Source: Minisyncoccota bacterium (lineage in GTDB: Bacteria > Patescibacteriota > Minisyncoccia > Phycocordibacterales > CAIJYI01). Taken from it: a DNA stretch of 64,000 nt. The stretch spans positions 23,413-87,412 of the forward strand of contig JALNYN010000002.1 in assembly GCA_023229825.1 (NCBI GenBank), written 5' to 3'. The number at the start of each line of letters is the position of its first letter. The first letter of the stretch is position 1. Below, piece by piece: positions 34,328-42,909 of this stretch. The translations under genes and the position numbers were made by a program. The notes under the pieces are model-generated. The model saw nothing but the letters and a program-made list of their open reading frames with translations, was not told where the DNA came from and did no database searches.

Positions 34328-35344
34328 ATGGGACTGTTTTTTGCCGTCTCCTTCGTTTGTATCTTCACCCTATTGGCGCCAGCTCATTATACGAGAGCTT
34401 GCTGGCTTTTTTGCGGGGAGACCGTGATAGCGGAAACAGGGGGAGCAGGACGAGAGATAAATTCCCAGAACATGCTTCTTGCAGAGGCAACGCGCAACCC
34501 GAATTTAAACCAGGAAAATGACGAGATCGGATCGATCGCCGCAATGGAAGGCTCCGCCCTGTCCGCCGTGCGTTCCGTTTCTTCCGCCAATAGCGATAAA
34601 CCGATCAATTCGGGGGATCAGATCAGCGTTTATGTCGTCAAAGAAGGCGATACCCTTTCTCAGATCGCCAAAATGTTCGGTGTGAGCGAAAACACCATTC
34701 GTTTCGCGAATGATATATCCAGAGGCGGATCGATCAGACCCGGACAACAACTTGTCATCTTGCCGGTATCCGGAATTCAATATACGATCAAAAAAGGCGA
34801 CACTATTAGTAAGATCGCGAAGAATTATTCTGCTGATGCTCAAGAAATTCGAGATTTTAATGGGATAGATGACGCTTCTCTTGCGATCGGCGATACTATT
34901 ATCATACCGAACGGTGTTGAGGCGCCAAAACCGGCCTCGGTGGTTACTTCGGTGAAAAAATTCATCAGCAATATCATTTCTTCCGATTCCGGCGTGCAGA
35001 CGAGCGGCTACTTCGTTCGTCCGGCAAAAGGCGGAAAAACACAAGGAATTCACGGACACAACGGAGTCGATTTCAGTGGAAGAGGCGGGCTATCCGTCGT
35101 CGCGGCCGCATCCGGAAAAGTGCTCATCAGCCTCAGTTCGGGATATAATGGAGGCTATGGTAAGTACGTCGTGATCGCGCACCCCAATGGAACGCAAACA
35201 CTCTACGCGCATCTTTCGGCCAATTTCGTTTCCGCCGGAGAATCAGTAACCCAAGGACAGCTGATCGGAAATATCGGCAATACCGGATTATCGACCGGTC
35301 CCCATCTTCATTTTGAAGTTCGCGGAGCAAAAAATCCATTTTAA
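34328..35344 (+). CDS. LysM-M23 peptidoglycan endopeptidase
   Basis: 338 residues. N-terminal signal or anchor (1-24), low-complexity linker, LysM 1 (YVVKEGDTLSQIAKMFGVSENTIRFAN, about 100-145), LysM 2 (YTIKKGDTISKIAKNYS, about 150-195), then an M23 peptidase domain with zinc-site motifs HNGVDFSG and HLHFEV. It cleaves peptidoglycan cross-bridges outside the cell. The frame stays open about 108 bp upstream without a start codon. Followed by a strong terminator. Confidence 0.93.
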   Translation: MGLFFAVSFVCIFTLLAPAHYTRACWLFCGETVIAETGGAGREINSQNMLLAEATRNPNLNQENDEIGSIAAMEGSALSAVRSVSSANSDKPINSGDQISVYVVKEGDTLSQIAKMFGVSENTIRFANDISRGGSIRPGQQLVILPVSGIQYTIKKGDTISKIAKNYSADAQEIRDFNGIDDASLAIGDTIIIPNGVEAPKPASVVTSVKKFISNIISSDSGVQTSGYFVRPAKGGKTQGIHGHNGVDFSGRGGLSVVAAASGKVLISLSSGYNGGYGKYVVIAHPNGTQTLYAHLSANFVSAGESVTQGQLIGNIGNTGLSTGPHLHFEVRGAKNPF

Positions 35345-35363
35345 AAAATGAAAGTTTATAAAA

Positions 35364-35396
35364 AAAGGCAAAACGATTATCGTTTTGCCTTTTTAT
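35364..35396 (+). terminator. Terminator after the M23 peptidase gene
   Basis: AAAGGCAAAACG-ATTAT-CGTTTTGCCTTT stem followed by T residues; also faces the convergent gene at 35412. Confidence 0.9.
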
Positions 35397-35411
35397 GTTT
35401 ATGCCCATATT

Positions 35412-35720
35412 TTAAAGCAAACCTTCTTTGTCTGCCAGCTTTTTGCGTTCCTTCATGTTTATTTTATTCTGGCGGTGAGAAAGCACCATAAAGATCATAC
35501 TGCATGGCACGACGGGTAAAAGTTCAAGCGTGCCATTGATCGCCGACATCGAGGTTGTTTTTCTCATGTCATACCCCACCAGCCAAAACGACAGTTTCAT
35601 AAGCGAAATATAAATAGTCCCCAGAATAGGAACAAGAATTCCTATCAAGTCGACAACAAATGCCACCATCATTCCTCCGGCAAAAGCCATTCCTGACATT
35701 TCTTTTGTGCCTTCGTTCAT
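35412..35720 (-). CDS. Small membrane protein
   Basis: 102 residues from ATG 35720 (MNEGTKEMSGMAFAGG). Two or three hydrophobic segments (GMMVAFVVDLIGILVPILGTIYISL, LLPVVPCSMIFMVL) and a basic tail (HRQNKINMKERKKLADKE). Unrecognised. Monocistronic and convergent with the M23 peptidase gene. Confidence 0.65.
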   Translation of the reverse strand: MNEGTKEMSGMAFAGGMMVAFVVDLIGILVPILGTIYISLMKLSFWLVGYDMRKTTSMSAINGTLELLPVVPCSMIFMVLSHRQNKINMKERKKLADKEGLL

Positions 35721-35787
35721 GTGATCATTATATACCAAAAGAAAGATGTCATGCTCTTTTAACTGGGGATATGTGCCTTCAATACAT

Positions 35788-35816
35788 TGATAATAAGGTG
35801 AAAGTCTGTTATTATC
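35788..35816 (+). promoter_or_regulatory. Promoter of the 35853 gene
   Basis: TTGATA, 17-bp spacer, TATTAT; a purine-rich GGGGGATG precedes the start codon. Confidence 0.6.
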
Positions 35817-35852
35817 GTTTCGGAGTGAAGGTGACTTTGAACGGGGGATGAT

Positions 35853-36236
35853 ATGGATGAATTATTGAAAGGCTTGGAAAAGATGTCTTCTTGGTGTGAA
35901 TATGAGATCGGTATGGGAATTTTACTTGGTGTTGAACGAAGATCTTTGACCAAAAATGTTCTTTTTAGCGCGCAAAGAGCTTACCTTTTCGATGAAGACC
36001 AGAATAAGATAGGAGAGGTCGGTTATTGTGAAAATGAAAAACCGTTCGATCTGTTTCACTTCTCTACGTGGAGACGTTCTTGGGTGATAGACGATGAAAC
36101 GCTCATAGACGCGATACAACGCCTCGAAAAAGAGAATAGGAAGATCAAATATGTCGTGAGATTCCACTGCGAAGGCATCAACGCCCTCGAGCTTAGTGCG
36201 ATCGGATTCTTTAGCGCTTGGGTCTACGAAATTTAA
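35853..36236 (+). CDS. Hypothetical cytoplasmic protein
   Basis: 127 residues without signal peptide or membrane segment; aromatic and charged (FDLFHFSTWRRSWVIDDETLIDAIQRLEKENRKIKYVVRFHCEG). It has its own promoter and terminator. Not recognised. Confidence 0.65.
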   Translation: MDELLKGLEKMSSWCEYEIGMGILLGVERRSLTKNVLFSAQRAYLFDEDQNKIGEVGYCENEKPFDLFHFSTWRRSWVIDDETLIDAIQRLEKENRKIKYVVRFHCEGINALELSAIGFFSAWVYEI

Positions 36237-36251
36237 ACTTTTGTATAAATT

Positions 36252-36281
36252 CGGCTCCAACAAATGTTGGAGTCTTTTTTT
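36252..36281 (+). terminator. Rho-independent terminator
   Basis: GGCTCCAAC-AAAT-GTTGGAGTC stem followed by T residues; directly upstream of the next promoter (TTGACA at 36285). Confidence 0.9.
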
Positions 36282-36345
36282 GTGTTGACAGAAGAAAGAT
36301 AAAGTGTAACGTGGAACATAGAGATAAGCAAAAAGGAGGTATAAA

Positions 36346-37245
36346 ATGCCTAAAATAGCGAATGATCGCAAAAAAATATATATCTTGGGCGCATCCGGAT
36401 ATCTGGGAAGTTTATGCGCGGATCACATGAGATCGCATGGACATATCGTATTCACGGAGCGCGTTGAAATAACAAATTTTTCAGCTTTAATAAGAGCTTT
36501 CAAGATATTTAACCCGACCGTTGTGATCAGTTGCGCGGGAGCAAAAGCCCATCCTACCGTTGATTGGTGCGAGGATCACAAGGAAGAAACCGTACGGATC
36601 AATGTGGCCGGTCAAATACTCGCCGCGACCGCCGCGATAGAATGCGGGGCGTATCCGATACAGATCAGTTCCGGTTGCATATATCAAGGTACTCCGGGAT
36701 ATATTCACGCGGAAGACGACAAACCGGATTTCGACGGGAGTTATTATTCCCGAATGAGGATAGTCATGCAGGAAGCGCTCAAAGAATTGCCGGTTATGCA
36801 GGCGCGAATACGGATGCCATTATCATCTGTACCGCACGAACGCAATTTCTTGAATAAAATAATCGGCTATAAAAAGATCGTTTCCGTTCCGAATTCGATT
36901 ACCTATTTGGATGACTTGTGGCCGGCGCTTGAAATTCTCATGCAAAAAAAACCGACGGGAATATTTAATCTTACGAACAACGGATATGTTACAAACGTAC
37001 AGGTATTGGAAGCATATAAAGCGGTCGTTGATCCGCATCATACTTTTGAAGTCATTCCTTTGTCTGAATTTCAAGGGATGTATGTCAGTATCGTAAAAGC
37101 TAAAAGAAGCAATTGTGTTCTTTCCAACGCCAAATTGGCAAAACTCGGCATAGAAATGCCGGAATTGAACGATAAACGTCTTAAGGAGATCATGCAAAAA
37201 TATAAAATGGAGCTTGAGCGCAGGTCGTATTGGAAAAATAGATAA
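36346..37245 (+). CDS. NRS/ER-like nucleotide-rhamnose synthase/epimerase-reductase homologue (extended SDR)
   Basis: 299 residues. Rossmann motif GASGYLG (15-21), VDWCEDHKEETVRINVAG, the SSGCIYQG strand, then RIRMPLSSVPHERNFLNKIIGY, VPNSITYLDDLWPALEI and FNLTNNGYVTNVQVLEAY. This succession closely follows the plant NRS/ER and RHM C-terminal domain, which converts UDP-4-keto-6-deoxyglucose to UDP-rhamnose, more than bacterial RmlD. The usual YxxxK catalytic pair reads YSRMR here, so the lysine position is Arg. Perfect Shine-Dalgarno AAAGGAGGT. Solitary gene; no dehydratase partner in the window. Confidence 0.8.
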   Translation: MPKIANDRKKIYILGASGYLGSLCADHMRSHGHIVFTERVEITNFSALIRAFKIFNPTVVISCAGAKAHPTVDWCEDHKEETVRINVAGQILAATAAIECGAYPIQISSGCIYQGTPGYIHAEDDKPDFDGSYYSRMRIVMQEALKELPVMQARIRMPLSSVPHERNFLNKIIGYKKIVSVPNSITYLDDLWPALEILMQKKPTGIFNLTNNGYVTNVQVLEAYKAVVDPHHTFEVIPLSEFQGMYVSIVKAKRSNCVLSNAKLAKLGIEMPELNDKRLKEIMQKYKMELERRSYWKNR

Positions 37246-37253
37246 TATAAAAC

Positions 37254-37283
37254 AAAACAGGCGAACAATTCGCCTGTTTTTTC
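37254..37283 (+). terminator. Terminator after the NRS/ER-like gene
   Basis: AAAACAGGCGAA-CAA-TTCGCCTGTTTT stem and T tail. Confidence 0.9.
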
Positions 37284-37290
37284 TTGTTTA

Positions 37291-37326
37291 CGTCATTCCG
37301 GCCCGCGAGCCGGAATCCACGTCGCG
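37291..37326. repeat. P2 palindrome copy
   Basis: CGTCATTCCGGCCCGCGAGC followed by CGGAATCCACG; single-copy form. Confidence 0.7.
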
Positions 37327-37361
37327 AATCTAAGTCGATCGACAAAGGCGAAGGTATAAAA

Positions 37362-37388
37362 CAAAACACCATTAATTATGGTGTTTTG
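37362..37388 (-). terminator. Terminator after the GH13 gene
   Basis: CAAAACACCATAATTAATGG-type stem (CAAAACACC ... GGTGTTTTG) facing the 3' end of the leftward GH13 gene. Confidence 0.75.
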
Positions 37389-37405
37389 AGGATAAAAATT
37401 TCCTT

Positions 37406-38740
37406 TTATGCGACAGCAACAGCTTCGGCCTCCTTCGGTTCCTCGGGAATTTCCACGGCGATAAGCTGATCGCGTTTTTTCTTTTCACTTATTTCATGCG
37501 CTACAAATGAGAAAAGAGAATTCGGATCTTCCATCTGCTGTTTTGCGCTTTCCCAGTCAAAATTGCCTCGGACATAGCGTCTGGTATCTCGCTGTTCTCC
37601 TTGAGACAGGTCATTTTCCATTCCGATCTCCTCTCCGTAGTAGATGATCGGCGTCCCTTCGATAGAGAGAAGCATTTTAAACGCGTTCTCGATCGGTTTT
37701 CTTTCTCCGTTGAAGATCGTCGCCATGCGGGCTGCCAAGCATAATTCATCGCGGAATTTGAATTGCGCAAGGCGGCCGTCGCTTCCAAGAAGTTCCCCTC
37801 TCTCTTCGTCGGTAAGCTGGATCACAAGATCGTCATGATTTCTGAGAAAGATCGCCCAGTGGCAAGTATCAGGAATGGGTAATTTGGTTGAAATATCCTC
37901 AACCGTCGTTTCGTTTCGTTTTGCGGCAAGGATCATCCTTGGCGCCATCGGAAATTTATAGGCGAGCTGGCATTCGTCTCCGTTGCCGAAATAATTCATG
38001 GTGGTATCGAGCGTATCGCAAACCACCTCGGCGAGAAGCGCAACCTCCGGATTTTTTTCGTTTAAATGAGCTCTCAATTTCTTTAAAACTTCATGCGTCT
38101 CCGGAAGACTTTCGCATTTTGTTCCTTCTTTTTTGATCAAGAAAGAGATCGCATCCAAACGGAATGCGTCGACCCCGATGTCGATCCAGAAATCCATAAC
38201 AGAATACATATCATCCACGACTTTCTGGTTATTCCAGTTCAGATCGGGCTGTTCCGCATAAAAGGTCGCATAATAGTAATCCTGGGTCGCTTCATTCCAG
38301 ATCCAATTTTTTGGTTTTAAATGAGGAAAAGCGTTATTCCCGAGCTCGTACCCCTCCCCCTTTTCCGACCAAAGGAAATAATCCCGATAGGGGCTCTCTT
38401 TTGAGGAACTTGCGTCGACAAACCACGGATGCATGGAGGAAACATGATTCAAGATCATATCTGCCAAAACACGAATACCCCTTTTATGCGCTTCCTCAAT
38501 GAACTTTTTAAAATCGTCGAGCGTTCCCAGCTCCGGTTTAACATTCTTATAATCGGAAATATCATATCCATCGTCCACCATCGGAGAAGGATAATGCGGA
38601 AGCAGGTGCAGACACGTTACCCCGAGCTTCTCAAAATAGTCGAGCCGATCCGCGAGATTGCTAAAATTGCCCGCAAATTTGTCGACATACAACTCATAAA
38701 AAACGGCATTTTGCCACCATTTGTTTTTATTTTTATTCAT
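37406..38740 (-). CDS. GH13 alpha-amylase-family enzyme (trehalose-synthase-like)
   Basis: 444 residues. N-terminal WWQNAVFYELYVDKFAGN, LHLLPHYPSPMVDDGYDISDY, then the GH13 conserved regions: ADMILNHVSSMHPWF, DAFRLDAISFL (nucleophile Asp), LLAEVV (acid/base Glu) and FLRNHDDLV (third Asp). The FLRNHD and PDLNW motifs are typical of GH13_16 trehalose synthases. It is shorter than the 550-residue norm and ends after PIIYYGEEIGMEND ... RDTRRYVRG without the usual C-terminal beta-domain, and the last 20 residues are Glu/Ala-rich. Exact substrate uncertain. Confidence 0.88.
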   Translation of the reverse strand: MNKNKNKWWQNAVFYELYVDKFAGNFSNLADRLDYFEKLGVTCLHLLPHYPSPMVDDGYDISDYKNVKPELGTLDDFKKFIEEAHKRGIRVLADMILNHVSSMHPWFVDASSSKESPYRDYFLWSEKGEGYELGNNAFPHLKPKNWIWNEATQDYYYATFYAEQPDLNWNNQKVVDDMYSVMDFWIDIGVDAFRLDAISFLIKKEGTKCESLPETHEVLKKLRAHLNEKNPEVALLAEVVCDTLDTTMNYFGNGDECQLAYKFPMAPRMILAAKRNETTVEDISTKLPIPDTCHWAIFLRNHDDLVIQLTDEERGELLGSDGRLAQFKFRDELCLAARMATIFNGERKPIENAFKMLLSIEGTPIIYYGEEIGMENDLSQGEQRDTRRYVRGNFDWESAKQQMEDPNSLFSFVAHEISEKKKRDQLIAVEIPEEPKEAEAVAVA

Positions 38741-38824
38741 ATCCCGCAGTATAACAAATTCTTATAATTTTGCACACGAACCGCGGCGTGAATATCGTCC
38801 ACGGAGATCTTTGAGGTATGTACT

Positions 38825-40159
38825 TCACACGCGATTGAAAAGCTTCTTAATTTCAGAAATGTTTGGAAGGTAAACTTTTTTCTTTCCTTTTTTAAACTCG
38901 ATCAGTAATCCTCTTTCTTCCAACAACATCAGGTCCTTTCTCGCTGTTTCATAAGAAGTGGCATTTTTTATTTGATAGGTTTTTACTTCAAGGGGGTATT
39001 CCGGATGACCTTCTGCATATTCAAGAACCGCCGCCTGTCTTTCATTAATGTCTTTGTATATTGCAGTAATTCGTTTATTCATTTCCATTTCATGTGTTTT
39101 TTTCTTATAGTGCTCTTTGAGGTTTTCAATGGCTTTTTGAATAGTCGCCGTCGAGTGATAGAGGAAGTACGTTAAATCACCGCCATCATATTCCGAGAAA
39201 AGAAAAGCGTTGTCATACGACACCCTTGAATTCTTAATCACGGACGAGATAGAAAGATACTCAAACAGCCAATAGCCGCGTTTTCTGAGGTACCAATAAA
39301 AAAGAGCGCGTGCAGTTCTTCCGTTTCCATCCGGAAAAGGGTGCAAATATGCCAACCAAAAATGTATGATAGTTGCTTTGATAACAGGGTGCACAAAAGA
39401 TTCACCCTCGCCGTCTTCTTTGTTGGCGTATTTAACAAGATTTTTTATACCTTCTATCATTTCATCAGCTGATGGCGGGGTGAAAATAATTTCCCCCGTA
39501 AGTTTATCTAAAACAACTATCGGATCATTTTCCTCGCGAAATTTACCGCAATCATCAGTATTATCGAGAGTGTCTCGAGTGATTACTTCTTGAATTTCCA
39601 ACAACATTTTTTCTGAAAGATCAAGATCTTTCAGTGTGTCAATTCGTTTCATCAAATGATAGTTATTCATTATCATTTGCTCGCTTGTTGTCCTTGGTTT
39701 TCGCCCCGAATAGATCATTTCCTTTGCAATACGCCGCGTAGTGCTGGCACCTTCAAGTTGGCTTGACGCGATAGCTTCTTCAGATAGTCCGCTCACAATA
39801 AGTTGTTCTTTCTGAAGCCCGGCAGGCTTATCTGTTAGGGTTTGTATAAAACCCGCCGTATGTGTATCAATATGACTCAGTCTTTCATAGAGAGTTTTTG
39901 TCATTGTGTACTCAAAAATTTCTCTTTTTGTCGAGACGATAGGGGTTTTTTCTCTTTGGTTTCGATAAAATATTTTTAAAGCAGCCCATGCTTCTTCAAT
40001 ACTTAGATCAAGAGGGGGCTTGTGGTACTTAAAATCCTCCCAATATAAATATTTTTCTTGAATCGTATTAGCAAATTCACGAAACTCATCGGAGCTTATA
40101 ACTTTTTGGATAAGGCTTGAACTTATGTAATCTTGCCAAGCTGGCGGTTGTTTAATCAT
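38825..40159 (-). CDS. Fic family protein with C-terminal winged helix
   Basis: 444 residues. Fic motif HPFPDGNGRTAR at 273-284 is complete, so the protein should be able to transfer AMP or a related group. An inhibitory-helix motif SSQLEG at about 132-137 precedes it, placing it in the self-inhibited class with N-terminal inhibition. The last 90 residues (QAAVLEYAEGHPEYPLEVKTYQIKNATSYETARKDLMLLEERGLL) form a winged helix, suggesting DNA binding. A palindromic operator-like sequence lies directly upstream (40185-40209), consistent with autoregulation. Confidence 0.92.
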   Translation of the reverse strand: MIKQPPAWQDYISSSLIQKVISSDEFREFANTIQEKYLYWEDFKYHKPPLDLSIEEAWAALKIFYRNQREKTPIVSTKREIFEYTMTKTLYERLSHIDTHTAGFIQTLTDKPAGLQKEQLIVSGLSEEAIASSQLEGASTTRRIAKEMIYSGRKPRTTSEQMIMNNYHLMKRIDTLKDLDLSEKMLLEIQEVITRDTLDNTDDCGKFREENDPIVVLDKLTGEIIFTPPSADEMIEGIKNLVKYANKEDGEGESFVHPVIKATIIHFWLAYLHPFPDGNGRTARALFYWYLRKRGYWLFEYLSISSVIKNSRVSYDNAFLFSEYDGGDLTYFLYHSTATIQKAIENLKEHYKKKTHEMEMNKRITAIYKDINERQAAVLEYAEGHPEYPLEVKTYQIKNATSYETARKDLMLLEERGLLIEFKKGKKKVYLPNISEIKKLFNRV

Positions 40160-40184
40160 AGTATTTTTATGTATTACTAGTTTA

Positions 40185-40209
40185 TTACTAATTTATACTA
40201 AATTAGTAA
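40185..40209. promoter_or_regulatory. Operator-like palindrome upstream of the Fic gene
   Basis: TTACTAATTTA-TAC-TAAATTAGTAA, 11-bp perfect arms. Further TTACTA / TAGTAA words occur at 40174-40180, 40210-40240 and 40263-40285, so several sites may be present. The rest of the 230-bp spacer holds no gene. Confidence 0.6.
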
Positions 40210-40389
40210 TAAAGTCAATACATAAGTAATAAAGCCATATTTTTGACTGTTTATTTCTCAATTACTACTTTAGTAAATTATAGTAATATATGGTACTTGT
40301 GATTTTTTATCGCCAATTTCGACCAACTCCGTTAGTGTAGGTATTGCGATACAAAAAAAGAGGAAGTAATCGACGAACTTACTCAACAA

Positions 40390-40967
40390 TTATGGTTTTA
40401 TATATTGTCTACGAATGAGTAAAAATACCGCGAAACTGCCGTTTACCAATGCTAAAACTAAAGGAAAAAGCCAAGTGGTTAAGCTGTAAGACTGAAGAGC
40501 GACTATGCCGAGAAAAAACTTTACGGAATTCAATATCCACATGCTCACCGTTTCTTCGTGAGGTTTATGATAACCTTTGCGAAAAGTCGGGATAAACGCA
40601 ACTATATCCACCAAGGAAATAATTATGACTGGCAGAAGCAAAGAATCGGTTGTTTTCCAGATCAGTATTCCAAAAAGCGCGCCGAGAAAACAAAACCGAT
40701 CAAGCGGCCGTATATCTTGCTCTTTTTGAAATCCCGCCAAAAACGTTATTATCGCACAGTTCAACGCCGTGCTCCCGTTACCCAAGCACCAACACTGCCC
40801 CCGTCTTTTATCTGCGCGTAAAAACCAAAGCTTATAATGATCGTGATAATAAGCCAAGTAAAAACATGCGGTTTTGTTTTCCCGCGAAAAATGTCCCGAT
40901 AGTAAGGAATGTACCCAATAATACCAAAAAACAGTGCAAAGTATCCGATAAGTAATTTATATTCCAT
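40390..40967 (-). pseudogene. Membrane protein gene split by a frameshift (PQ-loop-like)
   Basis: Two overlapping frames make one protein. From ATG 40967 a frame encodes three hydrophobic segments (GYFALFFGIIGYIPYYRDI, KPHVFTWLIITIIISFGFYAQIKDGG) and stops at 40761. A frame in another phase continues from about 40790 to 40390 (STALNCAIITFLAGFQ ... LVDIVAFIPTFRKGYHKP). The two join near GGTAACGGGAGCACGGCG. Intact, it would be about 190 residues with six or seven membrane segments and repeated Y.P..RD/F.P..RK motifs like PQ-loop transporters. Either a true mutation or a one-base sequence error. Confidence 0.7.
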
Positions 40968-40998
40968 GTTTACGCTATTGTGAAGTTCGAAATATTCA

Positions 40999-41307
40999 TT
41001 ATTGTTGCTTCATAGCTTGTTTTACGATCGTCGCAACATGATCTTGTCGTGCTTCCGCTAAAACGGGTAACGCCGCAAGTACGGATGCGTTTTGGGTGGG
41101 AAGCAATATCACATTTCCGTTGTTAAAATCCGTCAGTTGCGTTAGAAATTCGTCTAACCATGACGGGGTAACGGTAAGGACATCACTAAAATCAATTTGA
41201 ACCGTCTCGTTTGGATCAAGTTGAGGTCGAATAGCATTAAAAGCTTCCAGTCCTGCCGGACGAGAAACCAGAACGTTGCCAAATTTGTTGAGATGAATTG
41301 TTTGCAT
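40999..41307 (-). CDS. STAS-like (DUF4325) protein
   Basis: 102 residues from ATG 41307 (MQTIHLNKFGNVLVSRPAG). The pattern EAFNAIRPQLDPNETVQIDFSDVLTVTPSWLDEFL is the STAS-like DUF4325 signature: a predicted alpha/beta antagonist fold with an F-S/D-V-x-x-(V/I)T/S-P/S core. It overlaps the end of the MerR-HATPase gene by translation coupling, implying a stoichiometric partner. Confidence 0.85.
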   Translation of the reverse strand: MQTIHLNKFGNVLVSRPAGLEAFNAIRPQLDPNETVQIDFSDVLTVTPSWLDEFLTQLTDFNNGNVILLPTQNASVLAALPVLAEARQDHVATIVKQAMKQQ

Positions 41308-41312
41308 ATATT

Positions 41313-42035
41313 TTAAAATATTATTACGCAATATGTTCCACGAATATTATTATCTGCCATAGTAATTTCCATCTTTTTTGATGGGAAAATACTTACGAGA
41401 CCTATACCGGAACGAAAGATGAAATTGATCTCGTTCGATTCCAATACTCTTCGGACGACTTTTAATCCATTACCTCTTTTTTCAGGGTTTCTTCCGGAAA
41501 TAACTTCTGTGAAGGCTACAGTAAGTGCCTCCAAGTCTGTTGAAATGCTCGGTCGAATTTGTTGCAATGTTGCCTTTATTCCGCGTCCGCGGTCAGCAAG
41601 AACAATAATCCTTTTTGTAAAATCATAAGCATAAAAAATACCTGTCGCGTCCGGCCAATTGCCTATATTGTGCGCAAAAGAATTATCTCCGATCTCCCCC
41701 ACAACAAGAGTAATAAGAGAAGCAAGGTCTTGGGATACATTTTCCGTTCTTAATAGAATCTCCCCCATTTTTGATAGTCGGCTGGTAAAACGATCGGCCC
41801 TTTCGCAATAATATTCACTCGGGAGATCCGGGGGTATCGCGCTTATTGACCAAGCTAATCCAAGTTTTTGAATATCAAGGGCGAATTTATTCAGGGTTTC
41901 CAATGAATAATAACGTTGTTTACCAACGCTTCGTTCGGGCACGATTTTGCCGGATCTCTCCCAGTTGCGAAGGGTTTGGGTGGTTACCCCAAGTATTTTT
42001 GCCGCCTCACCTATGCGTATTTTATCTTCATTCAT
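41313..42035 (-). CDS. MerR-type HTH fused to a GHKL (HATPase) domain
   Basis: 240 residues. Residues 5-75 are a MerR HTH (IRIGEAAKILGVTTQTLRNWERSGKI ... RYYS). Residues 95-230 are a histidine-kinase-like ATPase: N-box VVGEIGDNSFAHN, G1 LADRGRGI, and G2 KRGNGLKVVRRVLE. No phosphoacceptor His domain is present, so it resembles SpoIIAB/RsbW-type serine kinase or switch proteins joined to a DNA-binding head. With the STAS-like partner downstream, a partner-switch regulator acting directly on DNA is plausible. Three AAACCTATAAA sites lie upstream. Confidence 0.88.
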   Translation of the reverse strand: MNEDKIRIGEAAKILGVTTQTLRNWERSGKIVPERSVGKQRYYSLETLNKFALDIQKLGLAWSISAIPPDLPSEYYCERADRFTSRLSKMGEILLRTENVSQDLASLITLVVGEIGDNSFAHNIGNWPDATGIFYAYDFTKRIIVLADRGRGIKATLQQIRPSISTDLEALTVAFTEVISGRNPEKRGNGLKVVRRVLESNEINFIFRSGIGLVSIFPSKKMEITMADNNIRGTYCVIIF

Positions 42036-42053
42036 GTATTAAGTATAGGCTAT

Positions 42054-42128
42054 AAACCTATAAAAGTCAAGAATTTTTTATAAGTTTATACATTAAACCT
42101 ATAAAAATAAATCTATCTTTATAGGTTT
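42054..42128. promoter_or_regulatory. Candidate operators of the MerR-HATPase gene
   Basis: AAACCTATAAA at 42054-42064 and 42095-42105 and its inverse TTTATAGGTTT at 42118-42128; a related TATAGGCTATA word sits at 42044-42054. Location immediately upstream of the MerR-type gene suggests autoregulation. Confidence 0.6.
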
Positions 42129-42283
42129 GTTGCAAAAAGCTAATATTATTAAAGTGGATAAAATATGTATAGTATATGTATAAACTATACATATTTATGT
42201 TAAAAAAGATTGAAAAACCTGACATTTCTAACATCGACATCAATAAAAAAAGAGCAGTCGTTGAAGTCTGCTCTTTTAAAAAA
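42129..42283. other. Spacer without a recognised gene
   Basis: About 155 bp AT-rich. An AGTTGAAG-type hairpin (AGAGCAGTCG ... CTGCTCTTTT, 42248-42280) probably terminates the phosphatase gene. Confidence 0.4.
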
Positions 42284-42840
42284 CTACGTGATTATTTTTG
42301 CTTTTAATTTTTCACCTTTATAGACGACAATCTCCATTGCGCCACACTCTGCAAAACTCGTGTGAATCGCGAGTTCTTCTAATGGGGGAAACATTTCCCG
42401 TATAATGCAGTTTAAAACCAGATCATGAGAAAGGACGAATACATTTTTTGATTTTTCTATTCTGCTTATGACCGCTTCCGCCCCTGATTTTCCGATAATT
42501 TCCAGGAGGTGCGCATTTTTATGAGACAGAAAATTATAAAGTGTTGCCGGGGCAAGTTCTTTATACATTTCTAATACCTGCCTCATATCTTCTTCTCTCG
42601 GGAGTTCGTATAGTTCGTTCAAAAAAACAACTTCTTGTTTTTTTCAAATAAACAAAAGATTGTTTCTTTTGCTCGGTTACTTGAAGAGCAAAGTATCGTA
42701 TCAAAGTAGATTTTTCGTATCCTCTTTTTGAGAACCGCTGCTTGTGCTCGGCCAGTTTCGGTAATTTTACGTTCTTTGTCAATTGGGTTTTTATCAGTAT
42801 TTGCATGGCGCGCAAATATGAAACGTCTTATCATTGCCAT
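42284..42840 (-). pseudogene. Histidine phosphatase superfamily gene with a homopolymer frameshift
   Basis: From ATG 42840 a 73-codon frame has the RHG-type motif (IFARHANTDKNPIDKERKITETGRAQA) and LCSSSNRAKET, then stops at 42619. In another phase, 42622-42284 continues with the second half (NELYELPREEDM ... VLSHDLVLN), containing the expected second catalytic His. The junction is a run of seven A residues at 42621-42627. One base added or lost there restores a normal phosphoglycerate-mutase-like protein of about 185 residues. This could be a sequencing error, decay or slippage-based switching. Confidence 0.8.
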
Positions 42841-42909
42841 GTTTCCCTCTTAACCAAGTGGATAATCTTATGGCATTGTTGCACGGAAGATTTATTATGT
42901 CAATTTTTT

